The translations under genes were made by a program, and so were the position numbers. From the NCBI GenBank assembly GCA_938004815.1, contig CALKVR010000870.1:1-7747 (forward strand): a stretch of DNA of 7,747 nucleotides. The letters run 5' to 3'. This document shows positions 1-5,810 of the stretch, in pieces (within the stretch, counting starts at the first letter, position 1; every line of letters starts with the position of its first letter). The notes under the pieces are model-generated. The model saw nothing but the letters and a program-made list of their open reading frames with translations. It was not told where the DNA came from and made no database searches. Source of the stretch: an uncultured Polyangiaceae bacterium. GTDB taxonomy: Bacteria > Myxococcota_A > Polyangia > Polyangiales > Polyangiaceae.

Positions 1-773
1 ATGTGTACAACAACATGAACTTCGGGATCGCGGGGGAGGTGATCAGCAGGGCCTCTCCTCAGCAGAACGCAATCGGCTACGAGGCCGCGATGCGCACGTT
101 CTGGGGCGTTTCGGGCGAGATTGATGCCTTGCGGCCCCATCTCGTGGAACGGACGGCGGGGCGCTCGTTCGAGCTCAACGAACCCCCCTGTCACGAGCCG
201 GTTCCGAGCTACACCGGCAACCTTCTCCCGACCCAATACGACTTCGACGCGCGCTGGTACGGGGCCGCCGGCGAGTGGGCCACCTCGGTCCTCGATCTGG
301 TCCAGATCGTGTCGCGTATGGATCCGTCGGTCGCGAGCCCGATCCTGACGGAGGATGAGTTCAATCTCTTCACCGAGCCGGTCTACGGCTGGAGCTTCGG
401 TGGGGCCCCCCCCAGCATCGTGGATCCCAATGGGCGCGGCTGCTACCTCACCACCGGCCAGTTCCCGTTCCCCAGCGCGCGCACGGGCGGGCGGCTGGTC
501 AACCGGTGGGGTCACAACGGCAGCAACAATGGTGGCTCTGGAAACATCGTCCACTTGGTGCCTGCCTATGACACATTCAGCAAGCATGTCGGCGGCCAGC
601 CCTTCACCATCGTCGAGCCGGCGGCCCGAACGCCGTCGATCACGATCGGCGTCGCGTTCAACAGCGACAACCTGGGCGCCAGCGACGCGAGCATGGCCGA
701 GCTGGTCCAGATCGCCGCGGACATCGAGAAAGCAGGGTATTGGCCCGATGGCGACCTGTTTCAGCAGGCCTGA
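1..773 (+). CDS. Serine hydrolase, class C beta-lactamase-related family (5' truncated by the window edge)
   Basis: This is the C-terminal part of a penicillin-binding-protein-fold serine hydrolase (beta-lactamase/esterase/D-aminopeptidase superfamily). The visible reading frame starts at base 3 and has about 256 codons before TGA 771-773. The second visible residue begins Tyr-Asn-Asn, followed by a Phe-Gly-Ile-Ala-Gly-Glu-Val-Ile stretch. This matches the family's catalytic YxN motif and the helix after it. Further on, Gly-Ala-Ala-Gly-Glu-Trp-Ala-Thr-Ser-Val-Leu-Asp-Leu (near residue 88) matches the usual GAAGG-hydrophobic-SS-x-x-DL segment. A Trp-Gly-His-Asn-Gly near residue 170 takes the place of the KTG/HxG motif. 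The SxxK nucleophile motif and any signal peptide must lie upstream of the window, so the in-frame GTG (3) and ATG (15) are internal codons. Such enzymes usually act in the periplasm or on the envelope. Whether this one is a beta-lactamase, peptidase or esterase cannot be told. The gene overlaps the next one by 26 bases. Confidence 0.85.
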   Translation, partial: VYNNMNFGIAGEVISRASPQQNAIGYEAAMRTFWGVSGEIDALRPHLVERTAGRSFELNEPPCHEPVPSYTGNLLPTQYDFDARWYGAAGEWATSVLDLVQIVSRMDPSVASPILTEDEFNLFTEPVYGWSFGGAPPSIVDPNGRGCYLTTGQFPFPSARTGGRLVNRWGHNGSNNGGSGNIVHLVPAYDTFSKHVGGQPFTIVEPAARTPSITIGVAFNSDNLGASDASMAELVQIAADIEKAGYWPDGDLFQQA

Positions 774-1926
774 CCTCTGCGCAGTCGTGCTCCTGGCGTT
801 GCTGGGCTGCAGCGACGACGAGCCCGAGCCGCCCGATGCCCCCTCGTGCCCGCTGGAGTCGGTCGACGACCCTTGGCGCCCGGTCCAGATCGCCGCCGAC
901 TACCGGGGCGTCATGGTGCGCTTTGCCAATGGTCGAGCGGCATGCTGGGGGAACAGCGGGGTGTGTCCCATCGAAAAGATACCGTCCCAGCCTGTGCTTG
1001 CGAACGGCATCGCATGTTCCACCCTCGTCGGCGTGGTCGACATCGGTGGCGCGAGCGTCCGGCAGGACGGTGCTGTCCTGGTCTGGGGGGCCGATCCCAC
1101 TCTGAAACAGCAGGAATGGGAGACGCAGACGCCTCCCTGGGAGCCGGTGGTGGTGCCCGGAGTCCCTCCGCTGACGTCGTTGAGCCATCCAGGCGACGCC
1201 GTCTGGGGCCTCGGCGCCGACGGTCGGGTTTGGTCCTGGGGGAAGATCACCCCCTGGGGGATTCACCATGAGGTGCCGACTCTGTCCCCGGAGCTCGGCG
1301 CCTTTCAGTCGTTCTTCGCGAGCGGCTACTTCTGCGGGCTTCGTGCGGACGGCACCGTTTGGTGTTTTGGCGGCAACAAGGGGGGCCAGCTCGGTGACGG
1401 CACGCTGGTGTCGCGGTCCGAGCCGGCCGTCGATGCGCGGTGCGCCTTCTCCGGCGAGCCGAAGCCCGTCGCCGTTCCAGCTTCGAACGCGTATTGGGGC
1501 GATCCGACCGCATCCTGCGTCGCCACCGCCGAGGGCGAGCTCTGGTGCTGGGGGCTGCCGGAGAGGCTACCCCGCGGCGAAGATGTCGATCCGCTGGAGG
1601 CGGCGACGCCGCGGCCCACCCCGATGCCGCCGGTCCGGTCTGGCGTGCTCGGCTACAACTCGGGCTGCGCCATCACCCTGGAGGATGACCTTTACTGCTG
1701 GGGCGCCAACTCGGCCATCAGCACCGCGGTCGCTCACCGCGTCCCCACGTACATTCCCGACGCCGGCAAAGTGGAACAGGCGGCCATCGGCGAAGGGTTC
1801 ATCTGCGTCATCCGCACCGACGGCACCGTCTGGTGCGGCGGCATCGTCACCTATGTCCGGCCGCCGGGCGAATCGTACCGCTGGGACATCGTCGACTTGA
1901 GCCACATCACCGGCAAGGCTCCATGA
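748..1926 (+). CDS. RCC1-repeat (seven-bladed beta-propeller) lipoprotein
   Basis: Predicted 392-residue lipoprotein. I chose the ATG at 748 because it places a short signal peptide directly before a lipobox, Leu-Leu-Gly-Cys, with Cys21 as the lipidated residue. The hydrophobic core is Ala-Val-Val-Leu-Leu-Ala-Leu-Leu. An acidic, Pro-rich linker follows. The rest shows seven RCC1-type signatures of the form G-x-[VL]-x-C/x-W-G, at about residues 62-70, 108-115, 158-166, 202-208, 262-269, 312-320 and 357-365. The fourth carries the classic Gly-Gly-Gln-Leu-Gly-Asp-Gly-Thr. Seven copies spaced 44-59 residues apart match the blade number of RCC1 propellers. Bacterial RCC1 proteins are mostly surface or secreted scaffolds, and no ligand can be assigned here. 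Many blades carry Cys next to Trp, which could form disulfides in the envelope. The first 26 bases overlap the upstream hydrolase gene, suggesting translational coupling, and a weak purine-rich AGCAGGG at 732-738 precedes the start. The same frame stays open upstream to 355, but that part is a shadow of the hydrolase gene. Confidence 0.85.
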   Translation: MATCFSRPDLCAVVLLALLGCSDDEPEPPDAPSCPLESVDDPWRPVQIAADYRGVMVRFANGRAACWGNSGVCPIEKIPSQPVLANGIACSTLVGVVDIGGASVRQDGAVLVWGADPTLKQQEWETQTPPWEPVVVPGVPPLTSLSHPGDAVWGLGADGRVWSWGKITPWGIHHEVPTLSPELGAFQSFFASGYFCGLRADGTVWCFGGNKGGQLGDGTLVSRSEPAVDARCAFSGEPKPVAVPASNAYWGDPTASCVATAEGELWCWGLPERLPRGEDVDPLEAATPRPTPMPPVRSGVLGYNSGCAITLEDDLYCWGANSAISTAVAHRVPTYIPDAGKVEQAAIGEGFICVIRTDGTVWCGGIVTYVRPPGESYRWDIVDLSHITGKAP

Positions 1927-1996
1927 GACGGCTGTACTCGCGCGTCACCATCGAACACGCGTCGCTCAATCATCGGTCCGAACTGGGAGGCTCACC
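1927..1996 (+). other. Intergenic gap with a strong ribosome binding site
   Basis: This 70-base gap lies between the RCC1 lipoprotein gene and the 130-codon gene. It holds GGGAGG at 1985-1990, six bases before the ATG at 1997, and this fixes the start of the small gene. I see no convincing -35/-10 pair and no hairpin strong enough to be a terminator. Co-transcription from upstream is therefore possible but unproven. Confidence 0.5.
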
Positions 1997-2389
1997 ATGA
2001 ACCCTTCGTGTCTGCTCCAAAACTGGACCACGGTGCAGCTCGCGGCGTCCGGCAGCATCGTCCAGAGCTCCAGCGACTGGATCGACGCGAGCGCGTTCTC
2101 CGACGTCGCCATCTACACGTCGACCAAGCAGGTTACGGCGGCCGTTGGCGCGACGATCCACATCGAGACATCACCGTCGCGGGATGACGAGCTGTTCAGG
2201 ACGATGACCGACGGGAGCATCGCGATGAACCCGACCGAGAACCGAATGTCTTTCGTCAAGTACCAGCTCAGCACCACCACCGAGCCGCTCGCGCGGTGGG
2301 TCCGGTGGCGGTACACATCGACCGCGGCCTCGGTGTGTTGCTTCCGCGTTTGGCTCCGGTTCAACGCGCAGGCCTCCCTCATGAAGTGA
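1997..2389 (+). CDS. Small beta-rich protein of unknown function, 130 residues
   Basis: I do not recognise this family. The start is well supported: ATG 1997 has GGGAGG six bases upstream. There is no signal peptide, lipobox or membrane helix, so it is probably cytoplasmic or exported by a non-Sec route. The sequence alternates polar and hydrophobic residues in a way that suggests a beta-sandwich: Asp-Trp-Ile-Asp-Ala-Ser-Ala-Phe near residue 27, Ile-His-Ile-Glu-Thr-Ser-Pro near 54, Asp-Glu-Leu-Phe-Arg-Thr-Met near 64. An aromatic/basic strand pair, Ala-Arg-Trp-Val-Arg-Trp-Arg-Tyr near 99, is followed by Cys-Cys-Phe-Arg-Val-Trp-Leu-Arg-Phe near 114. This could resemble a carbohydrate-binding or jelly-roll particle protein, but that is only a guess from the strand pattern. 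The stop codon lies inside a perfect hairpin. The gene converges with the HxH lipoprotein gene. Confidence 0.75.
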   Translation: MNPSCLLQNWTTVQLAASGSIVQSSSDWIDASAFSDVAIYTSTKQVTAAVGATIHIETSPSRDDELFRTMTDGSIAMNPTENRMSFVKYQLSTTTEPLARWVRWRYTSTAASVCCFRVWLRFNAQASLMK

Positions 2390-2397
2390 GGGAGGCC
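2371..2397. terminator. Perfect 11-bp hairpin overlapping a stop codon, candidate bidirectional terminator
   Basis: GGCCTCCCTCA (2371-2381) and TGAGGGAGGCC (2387-2397) are exact reverse complements separated by a 5-base loop. The TGA of the 130-codon gene is the first three bases of the right arm. The structure sits at the meeting point of two convergent genes, where a shared terminator is expected. There is no T-run on either strand after the stem, so it is not a canonical intrinsic terminator. It may instead block 3' exonucleases. Confidence 0.5.
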
Positions 2398-2457
2398 GCG
2401 GGTGAAAGGCAGCTGCGAGGTCATCCAGTAAACGACGCCGCCTCTGTCGCCACCCTG

Positions 2458-2871
2458 TCAGGCGCAGGTCACGGTAATCGAGTGCGTGTGGCCGCCGCCC
2501 ATCGACGAGGTCACCGTGATCGATCCGCCCGACATCGCCAGGGTGGCGAAGTCGGCGGCGGTGACGGTGACGGTGTGCGTGTGCGGGGAGCTGCCCTGGA
2601 TGTCGTAGTCCTTGTCGGCGGCGGCCATCACGTCCGCTTCCGTGACCGTCAGCGTGTGGCCATGGTTACCCATGATGTTCTCGGTGCAGCCGCCGGCCAT
2701 GCCGCTCGAAGACGAGTTCGAGCCGCTGTTGCCGACCGTTGCGGGGCCCGTGGGGCCGGCGGAGCTCGTTCCGCTCCCGCCCGAACCGCTGTCGTCACCA
2801 CAGGCCCCCAGCGCGATGGCGCCGACCGAGCCGATGGCTCCCTGAATGAAGAGTTTTCTCGTAAGCGACAT
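2458..2871 (-). CDS. Small His-rich lipoprotein with three HxH repeats
   Basis: Predicted 137-residue lipoprotein. The start ATG (complement of 2869-2871) has AAGGAG (complement of 2880-2885) eight bases upstream. The N-terminus has basic residues (Arg5, Lys6), a hydrophobic stretch and a Leu-Gly-Ala-Cys lipobox with Cys24, then Gly-Asp-Asp and a Ser/Gly linker to about residue 60. The mature domain has three similar units containing HxH followed by Thr/Ser, a hydrophobic residue and Thr-Val. These are His70/His72, His97/His99 and His128/His130. Two units continue into a Thr-x-Ala-Asp-hydrophobic segment. Cys62 and Cys136 bracket the domain and could form a disulfide. I do not know a named function. 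Six clustered His plus several Met make metal binding (copper, zinc or similar) a reasonable inference, not something shown. It lies 84 bases downstream of the di-heme cytochrome gene on the same strand and probably belongs to the same unit, with a hairpin between them. Confidence 0.8.
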   Translation of the reverse strand: MSLTRKLFIQGAIGSVGAIALGACGDDSGSGGSGTSSAGPTGPATVGNSGSNSSSSGMAGGCTENIMGNHGHTLTVTEADVMAAADKDYDIQGSSPHTHTVTVTAADFATLAMSGGSITVTSSMGGGHTHSITVTCA

Positions 2872-2879
2872 GGCGCGGT

Positions 2880-2885
2880 CTCCTT
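2880..2885 (-). promoter_or_regulatory. Ribosome binding site of the HxH lipoprotein
   Basis: On the - strand this reads AAGGAG, eight bases before the ATG. The strong, separate site means the small gene can be translated independently even if it is co-transcribed with the cytochrome gene. Confidence 0.75.
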
Positions 2886-2906
2886 GTGATGCCTAGCGAT
2901 CCTACG

Positions 2907-2948
2907 TTCGGGGTCCGATCGGGAAAACTTCTCGGATCGGACCCCGAA
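2907..2948 (-). terminator. Perfect 14-bp intercistronic hairpin between the cytochrome and HxH lipoprotein genes
   Basis: TTCGGGGTCCGATC (2907-2920) and GATCGGACCCCGAA (2935-2948) are exact reverse complements around a 14-base loop. The hairpin begins seven bases after the cytochrome stop codon (complement of 2956-2958) and ends about 21 bases before the ribosome binding site of the next gene. No T-run follows it on the - strand. It could be a leaky terminator that lowers expression of the second gene, a 3' stabiliser of the cytochrome message, or a palindromic protein-binding site. The sequence does not decide among these. Confidence 0.55.
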
Positions 2949-2955
2949 TCGAGCG

Positions 2956-5703
2956 TCAGGGGAAAAAGCACAGGTCGCCGCCGGTCGATCCTTTGGCCGG
3001 GATCGGAGCGGCGGCCTCGTCTTCGTCGATCGAGAGCATGAACGCGACGAGCTGACGCTTCTGGTCGTCGGTCGGCGTAAACACGGTCGCGATCGCCGAT
3101 CGATGGTGACCAGAGAACAGCGTGTCGTCGAGCAGCTCTTCGAGCGTCCGCGCGTTGCCGGCGTGGAAGAACGGCGCGCCGACCTGCATCCCGAGGAGGC
3201 TCGGCGGGTTGTAGCCGCGGCCCGTGTCGAGCGCGCCCTGCGCCGGCGTGGACATGTCGGCCCGAAGCTCGGCCACGCCGACGGCGGCCGGGCTCACCCC
3301 GAACGTCCCGACCGGGCGCAGGATGCACTGGAGCTGCTCGGCGCCCGGAGGCGCGCCGAACCGCATCCGCGAGTTGCCGTTCGCGAGCTCGGTGGCCGAG
3401 ACCGGCATGATCGCTTGGGGGAACCCGGCGAGCGCGCTGTTCCAGTCGACGAGCGAGAGGCCCGAGCCGGTCGCTGCGTTCGGGCCATCGCCCGGCGCGT
3501 AGAAGACCGTCGAGATCGTCCACTTCGGCCCGCTGTGGCAACCGACGCAGTTGGCTTGGGCGACGGTGGTGAAGAGCTCGCGCCCCGCGTCCACGTCGGC
3601 CTGCGACAACCCCACCGGCTTCCGAGGCGAGCGAATCCTCTGCATGTAGACCTTGATGTCGCCCCAGTCGTCGAGGACCGAGTGCGGGTGCGGTGAGCTG
3701 CCCGCGGGGTCGGCGATGTCCTCGGTCGAGCCCTGGAGCCCCTGCTGCGGCGGCGTCTGCGCTGCGAGGTTGATGCGCGCGTTGTTCGCGTCGACGATCG
3801 CGCCGAGACCACCCGAGACACCGCGGGTGTTGAGCTCGAAGTCGGCGACCTCGTCGAAGATGGCCGTCCAGTTGAAGATGCGCTGGTCGTCCGGATCGTC
3901 GGTCGCGAACGAGCCGTCGAGGCTGGTCGACTGGCGCGGTCCGCGCGCGAAGTACCAGGTGACGTTGTCGCTGAGGCCGTCGATGTGGCAAGCCGCACAC
4001 GAGCCCCACCCCTCGCCGCCGAGCGACCAACGGCCGAGGCCGGTGTTGAAGAACCGCTTGCCCTTGAGAGCGCGCTCGTCGTCGCTGCCGGCGGCGGGGA
4101 GGGCCGCGCTCGACGCGATCGCGAGCTCGCCGGGCGCCGCGGACGCGATGGCCTGGTTGGCCAGCGAGAGCGCGATCACCTCGCGCGACCCCTCCGCGAG
4201 CGCGAAGGCGAACGCGTCGTTCCCGTGCGCGGTCGCGACGCCGATCGGGCTCTTGATGACGGTGTCGGCCATGTCGCGGCGCAGGTTGATGAAGTCGTTC
4301 GTCGGCGATCCGACAGACACGATGCTCGGCCCGTCGACCTCGACGCGGAACACCGCGTCCGTCCCCTGAGCAGACACGTAGGCGAAGCCGTTGAAGAACG
4401 CGAGGTCGGTGGGCAGGTGCGGCATGCGCGCCGAGTCGACCGCGGGCGCGTCGAACCGCGCGTCGAGCGTATGGGTCGACGCGATCGTCGTCGCCAGATC
4501 GACGATCGTGAGCGCGGGGTGCGTGGTCGTTTTCACGTCGGTCGTGTTGGGGTTGCACGTGCCGGCCGCCACGTTGCAGGTACCCCCGACCGCGCCGCAT
4601 TGCGCGTCAGTGGTGCAGCTCGCCGGCTGGAACACACCGACCGGGCCCTTGGGGGACGCGCAGGTCGAGGTCACGTAGGCGAAGCCGTCGCGCAAGGTCA
4701 CGCTGGCGACCTGGTTCGGAAAGCAGCCGGTCGCGTTGCCGTTGTGATCGACGAACCCGGTGTCGGTGACCGCCGGTAGATCGAGGGTCGACGCGGTGGT
4801 CGAGCCGTAGTCGAACCGATAGAGGAGGCCCTTCTTGGAGATGTCCGCGTTCGCGCCGTTCGCGCCTTCGGGACCGGTGCGCTGGGCGAACCACTCGGTG
4901 ACGACGATCGTCTCGTCGGTGTCGTCGTCATCGCCGTCGTTCGTCACCGCGATCGCGCGCGGGTGCGCGAGCGCCGGCCGCGGATCGACGTCGCCGAGGA
5001 GCCCCGACGCCACGAGGGTGGCGTTCAGATCGACCGATTCGACCACCGACATGTCGGCCGGATCGATGACGGTCACCGTGCCCTCGACCCAGTTGGCCAC
5101 GTAGAGGCGGTTGTTGTTGGGCGAGAGCGCGACCCCTGTCGGCTCGGAGCCGACCGAGACGGTCGGGCCGAGCGAAGGGTCCGTGGTGACGTCGTTGATG
5201 ACGACGACCTGCTGCGCCTTGCGCAGCACCACGTACGCGCGGTCACTGCAGCCGTCGATGACGGCCTGCCAGGGCTCGCTGTCGGCGCCGACGTCGAGCT
5301 CGGCGACCTTCGTCAGCTCCGGCGTGCCGTTCGGGTACTCGGCGTGCATGACCGTGACCGTGCCGACGTCGCGGTTCACGGCGACGATGGCGTGGTCGTC
5401 GGGCGCGAGCGCGATCGCGCTCCCGCGGACATCGCCGATCGCGGTCGTGCCGCAGGCGTACAGGCCTCCGCCCCCCTCGCCGCCTTCACCGCCGGCGCCG
5501 CCGGCTCCGGTGCCGGTGTTGCTGGAGGTCACGCTGCCGGACTGAGACGACGACGAAGCGTCGCCGCCCCCTACCCCGTCGTCGTCACCGCACGCCGCGA
5601 CCGTCGCGGCGCCACCGATCGCCAAGCCAAGCAGCGTCCGGCGCAAGCCCGCACGCGATCCAAGGGTAGAGGTCTCCCTCCCCCGCTCTCCGAGGTTCCC
5701 CAT
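2956..5703 (-). CDS. Lipoprotein with N-terminal YVTN-type beta-propeller and C-terminal di-heme cytochrome c domain
   Basis: Predicted 915-residue envelope protein. The ATG at 5703 is chosen because AAGGAG lies six bases upstream and the signal sequence follows. An in-frame ATG 24 codons earlier has no such site. The N-terminus has Leu-Arg-Arg-Thr-Leu-Leu, a hydrophobic stretch and a Val-Ala-Ala-Cys lipobox (Cys38), then a long Asp/Ser/Gly linker to about residue 80. Residues about 90-520 show YVTN/YncE-like propeller repeats, such as Val-Ala-Leu-Ser-Pro-Asn-Asn-Asn-Arg-Leu-Tyr-Val-Ala-Asn and Gly-Thr-Val-Thr-Val-Ile-Asp. A Cys-rich insertion (Cys363, 369, 376, 383) lies inside this region. 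The C-terminal third has two haem c sites, CAACH at 569-573 and CVGCH at 719-723. It then has Pro-Phe-Phe-His-Ala-Gly-Asn-Ala-Arg-Thr-Leu-Glu-Glu-Leu at about 844-857, which matches the conserved PYFHDG-TLEE region of MauG/cytochrome c peroxidases. It likely transfers electrons or oxidises a substrate in the periplasm or at the outer membrane. The substrate is unknown. Confidence 0.88.
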   Translation of the reverse strand: MGNLGERGRETSTLGSRAGLRRTLLGLAIGGAATVAACGDDDGVGGGDASSSSQSGSVTSSNTGTGAGGAGGEGGEGGGGLYACGTTAIGDVRGSAIALAPDDHAIVAVNRDVGTVTVMHAEYPNGTPELTKVAELDVGADSEPWQAVIDGCSDRAYVVLRKAQQVVVINDVTTDPSLGPTVSVGSEPTGVALSPNNNRLYVANWVEGTVTVIDPADMSVVESVDLNATLVASGLLGDVDPRPALAHPRAIAVTNDGDDDDTDETIVVTEWFAQRTGPEGANGANADISKKGLLYRFDYGSTTASTLDLPAVTDTGFVDHNGNATGCFPNQVASVTLRDGFAYVTSTCASPKGPVGVFQPASCTTDAQCGAVGGTCNVAAGTCNPNTTDVKTTTHPALTIVDLATTIASTHTLDARFDAPAVDSARMPHLPTDLAFFNGFAYVSAQGTDAVFRVEVDGPSIVSVGSPTNDFINLRRDMADTVIKSPIGVATAHGNDAFAFALAEGSREVIALSLANQAIASAAPGELAIASSAALPAAGSDDERALKGKRFFNTGLGRWSLGGEGWGSCAACHIDGLSDNVTWYFARGPRQSTSLDGSFATDDPDDQRIFNWTAIFDEVADFELNTRGVSGGLGAIVDANNARINLAAQTPPQQGLQGSTEDIADPAGSSPHPHSVLDDWGDIKVYMQRIRSPRKPVGLSQADVDAGRELFTTVAQANCVGCHSGPKWTISTVFYAPGDGPNAATGSGLSLVDWNSALAGFPQAIMPVSATELANGNSRMRFGAPPGAEQLQCILRPVGTFGVSPAAVGVAELRADMSTPAQGALDTGRGYNPPSLLGMQVGAPFFHAGNARTLEELLDDTLFSGHHRSAIATVFTPTDDQKRQLVAFMLSIDEDEAAAPIPAKGSTGGDLCFFP

Positions 5704-5810
5704 CGAACGCTCCTTCTCAAGAATGGTCAGCGCCGCGAGTTGCGTCGCTCGCTCACTCTCGCCATTCGGATGCAATAGATGAACGGGGGCCGGAACAATG
5801 TGTACTATAG
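5704..5810. promoter_or_regulatory. Divergent intergenic region between the cytochrome gene and the LysR-type regulator
   Basis: These 107 bases must carry promoters for both directions. AAGGAG for the cytochrome gene lies at 5710-5715 on the - strand. The region's A+T-richer part is at about 5763-5810, next to the regulator. A TACTAT at 5803-5808 resembles a -10 box (4 of 6 matches) without a good -35. ATAGATG occurs twice, at 5775-5781 and at 5807-5813, 32 bases apart and so about three helical turns. ATAG (5807-5810) pairs with CTAT (5818-5821) across 7 bases, giving a T-N11-A arrangement of the kind LysR-type regulators bind. The arms are short and could occur by chance. Confidence 0.4.

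Noticed and set aside
355..747. N-terminal extension of the RCC1 lipoprotein frame
   Set aside because: It is Ser/Arg/Pro-rich low-complexity sequence overlapping the hydrolase gene. The ATG at 748 directly precedes a good signal peptide and lipobox.
2480..2660. Tandem DNA repeat suggested by recurring GTGACGGTGACGGTG-like runs
   Set aside because: The pattern is explained by codons for the Thr-Val and His-Thr-rich repeats of the HxH lipoprotein; no exact tandem unit of useful length.
2795..4600. A 601-codon open frame on the - strand in another frame of the cytochrome gene
   Set aside because: Its product is very Arg/His/Gly-rich and has no domain. The overlapping frame has a signal peptide, haem motifs and propeller repeats, so this is a high-GC shadow.
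5660..5703. Twin-arginine export signal on the cytochrome lipoprotein (Leu-Arg-Arg-Thr-Leu-Leu)
   Set aside because: The motif lacks the usual Ser before and the rest of the consensus. c-type cytochromes are normally exported unfolded by Sec because haem is attached in the periplasm.
5704..5775. Start of the cytochrome gene 24 codons earlier, at 5775
   Set aside because: No ribosome binding site there. The ATG at 5703 has AAGGAG at the right distance, and an extended N-terminus would push the signal peptide too far in.
4963..5778. A 271-codon open frame on the + strand opposite the start of the cytochrome gene
   Set aside because: Arg/Asp/Val-rich composition typical of an antisense frame, no ribosome binding site, and it lies fully opposite a well-supported gene.
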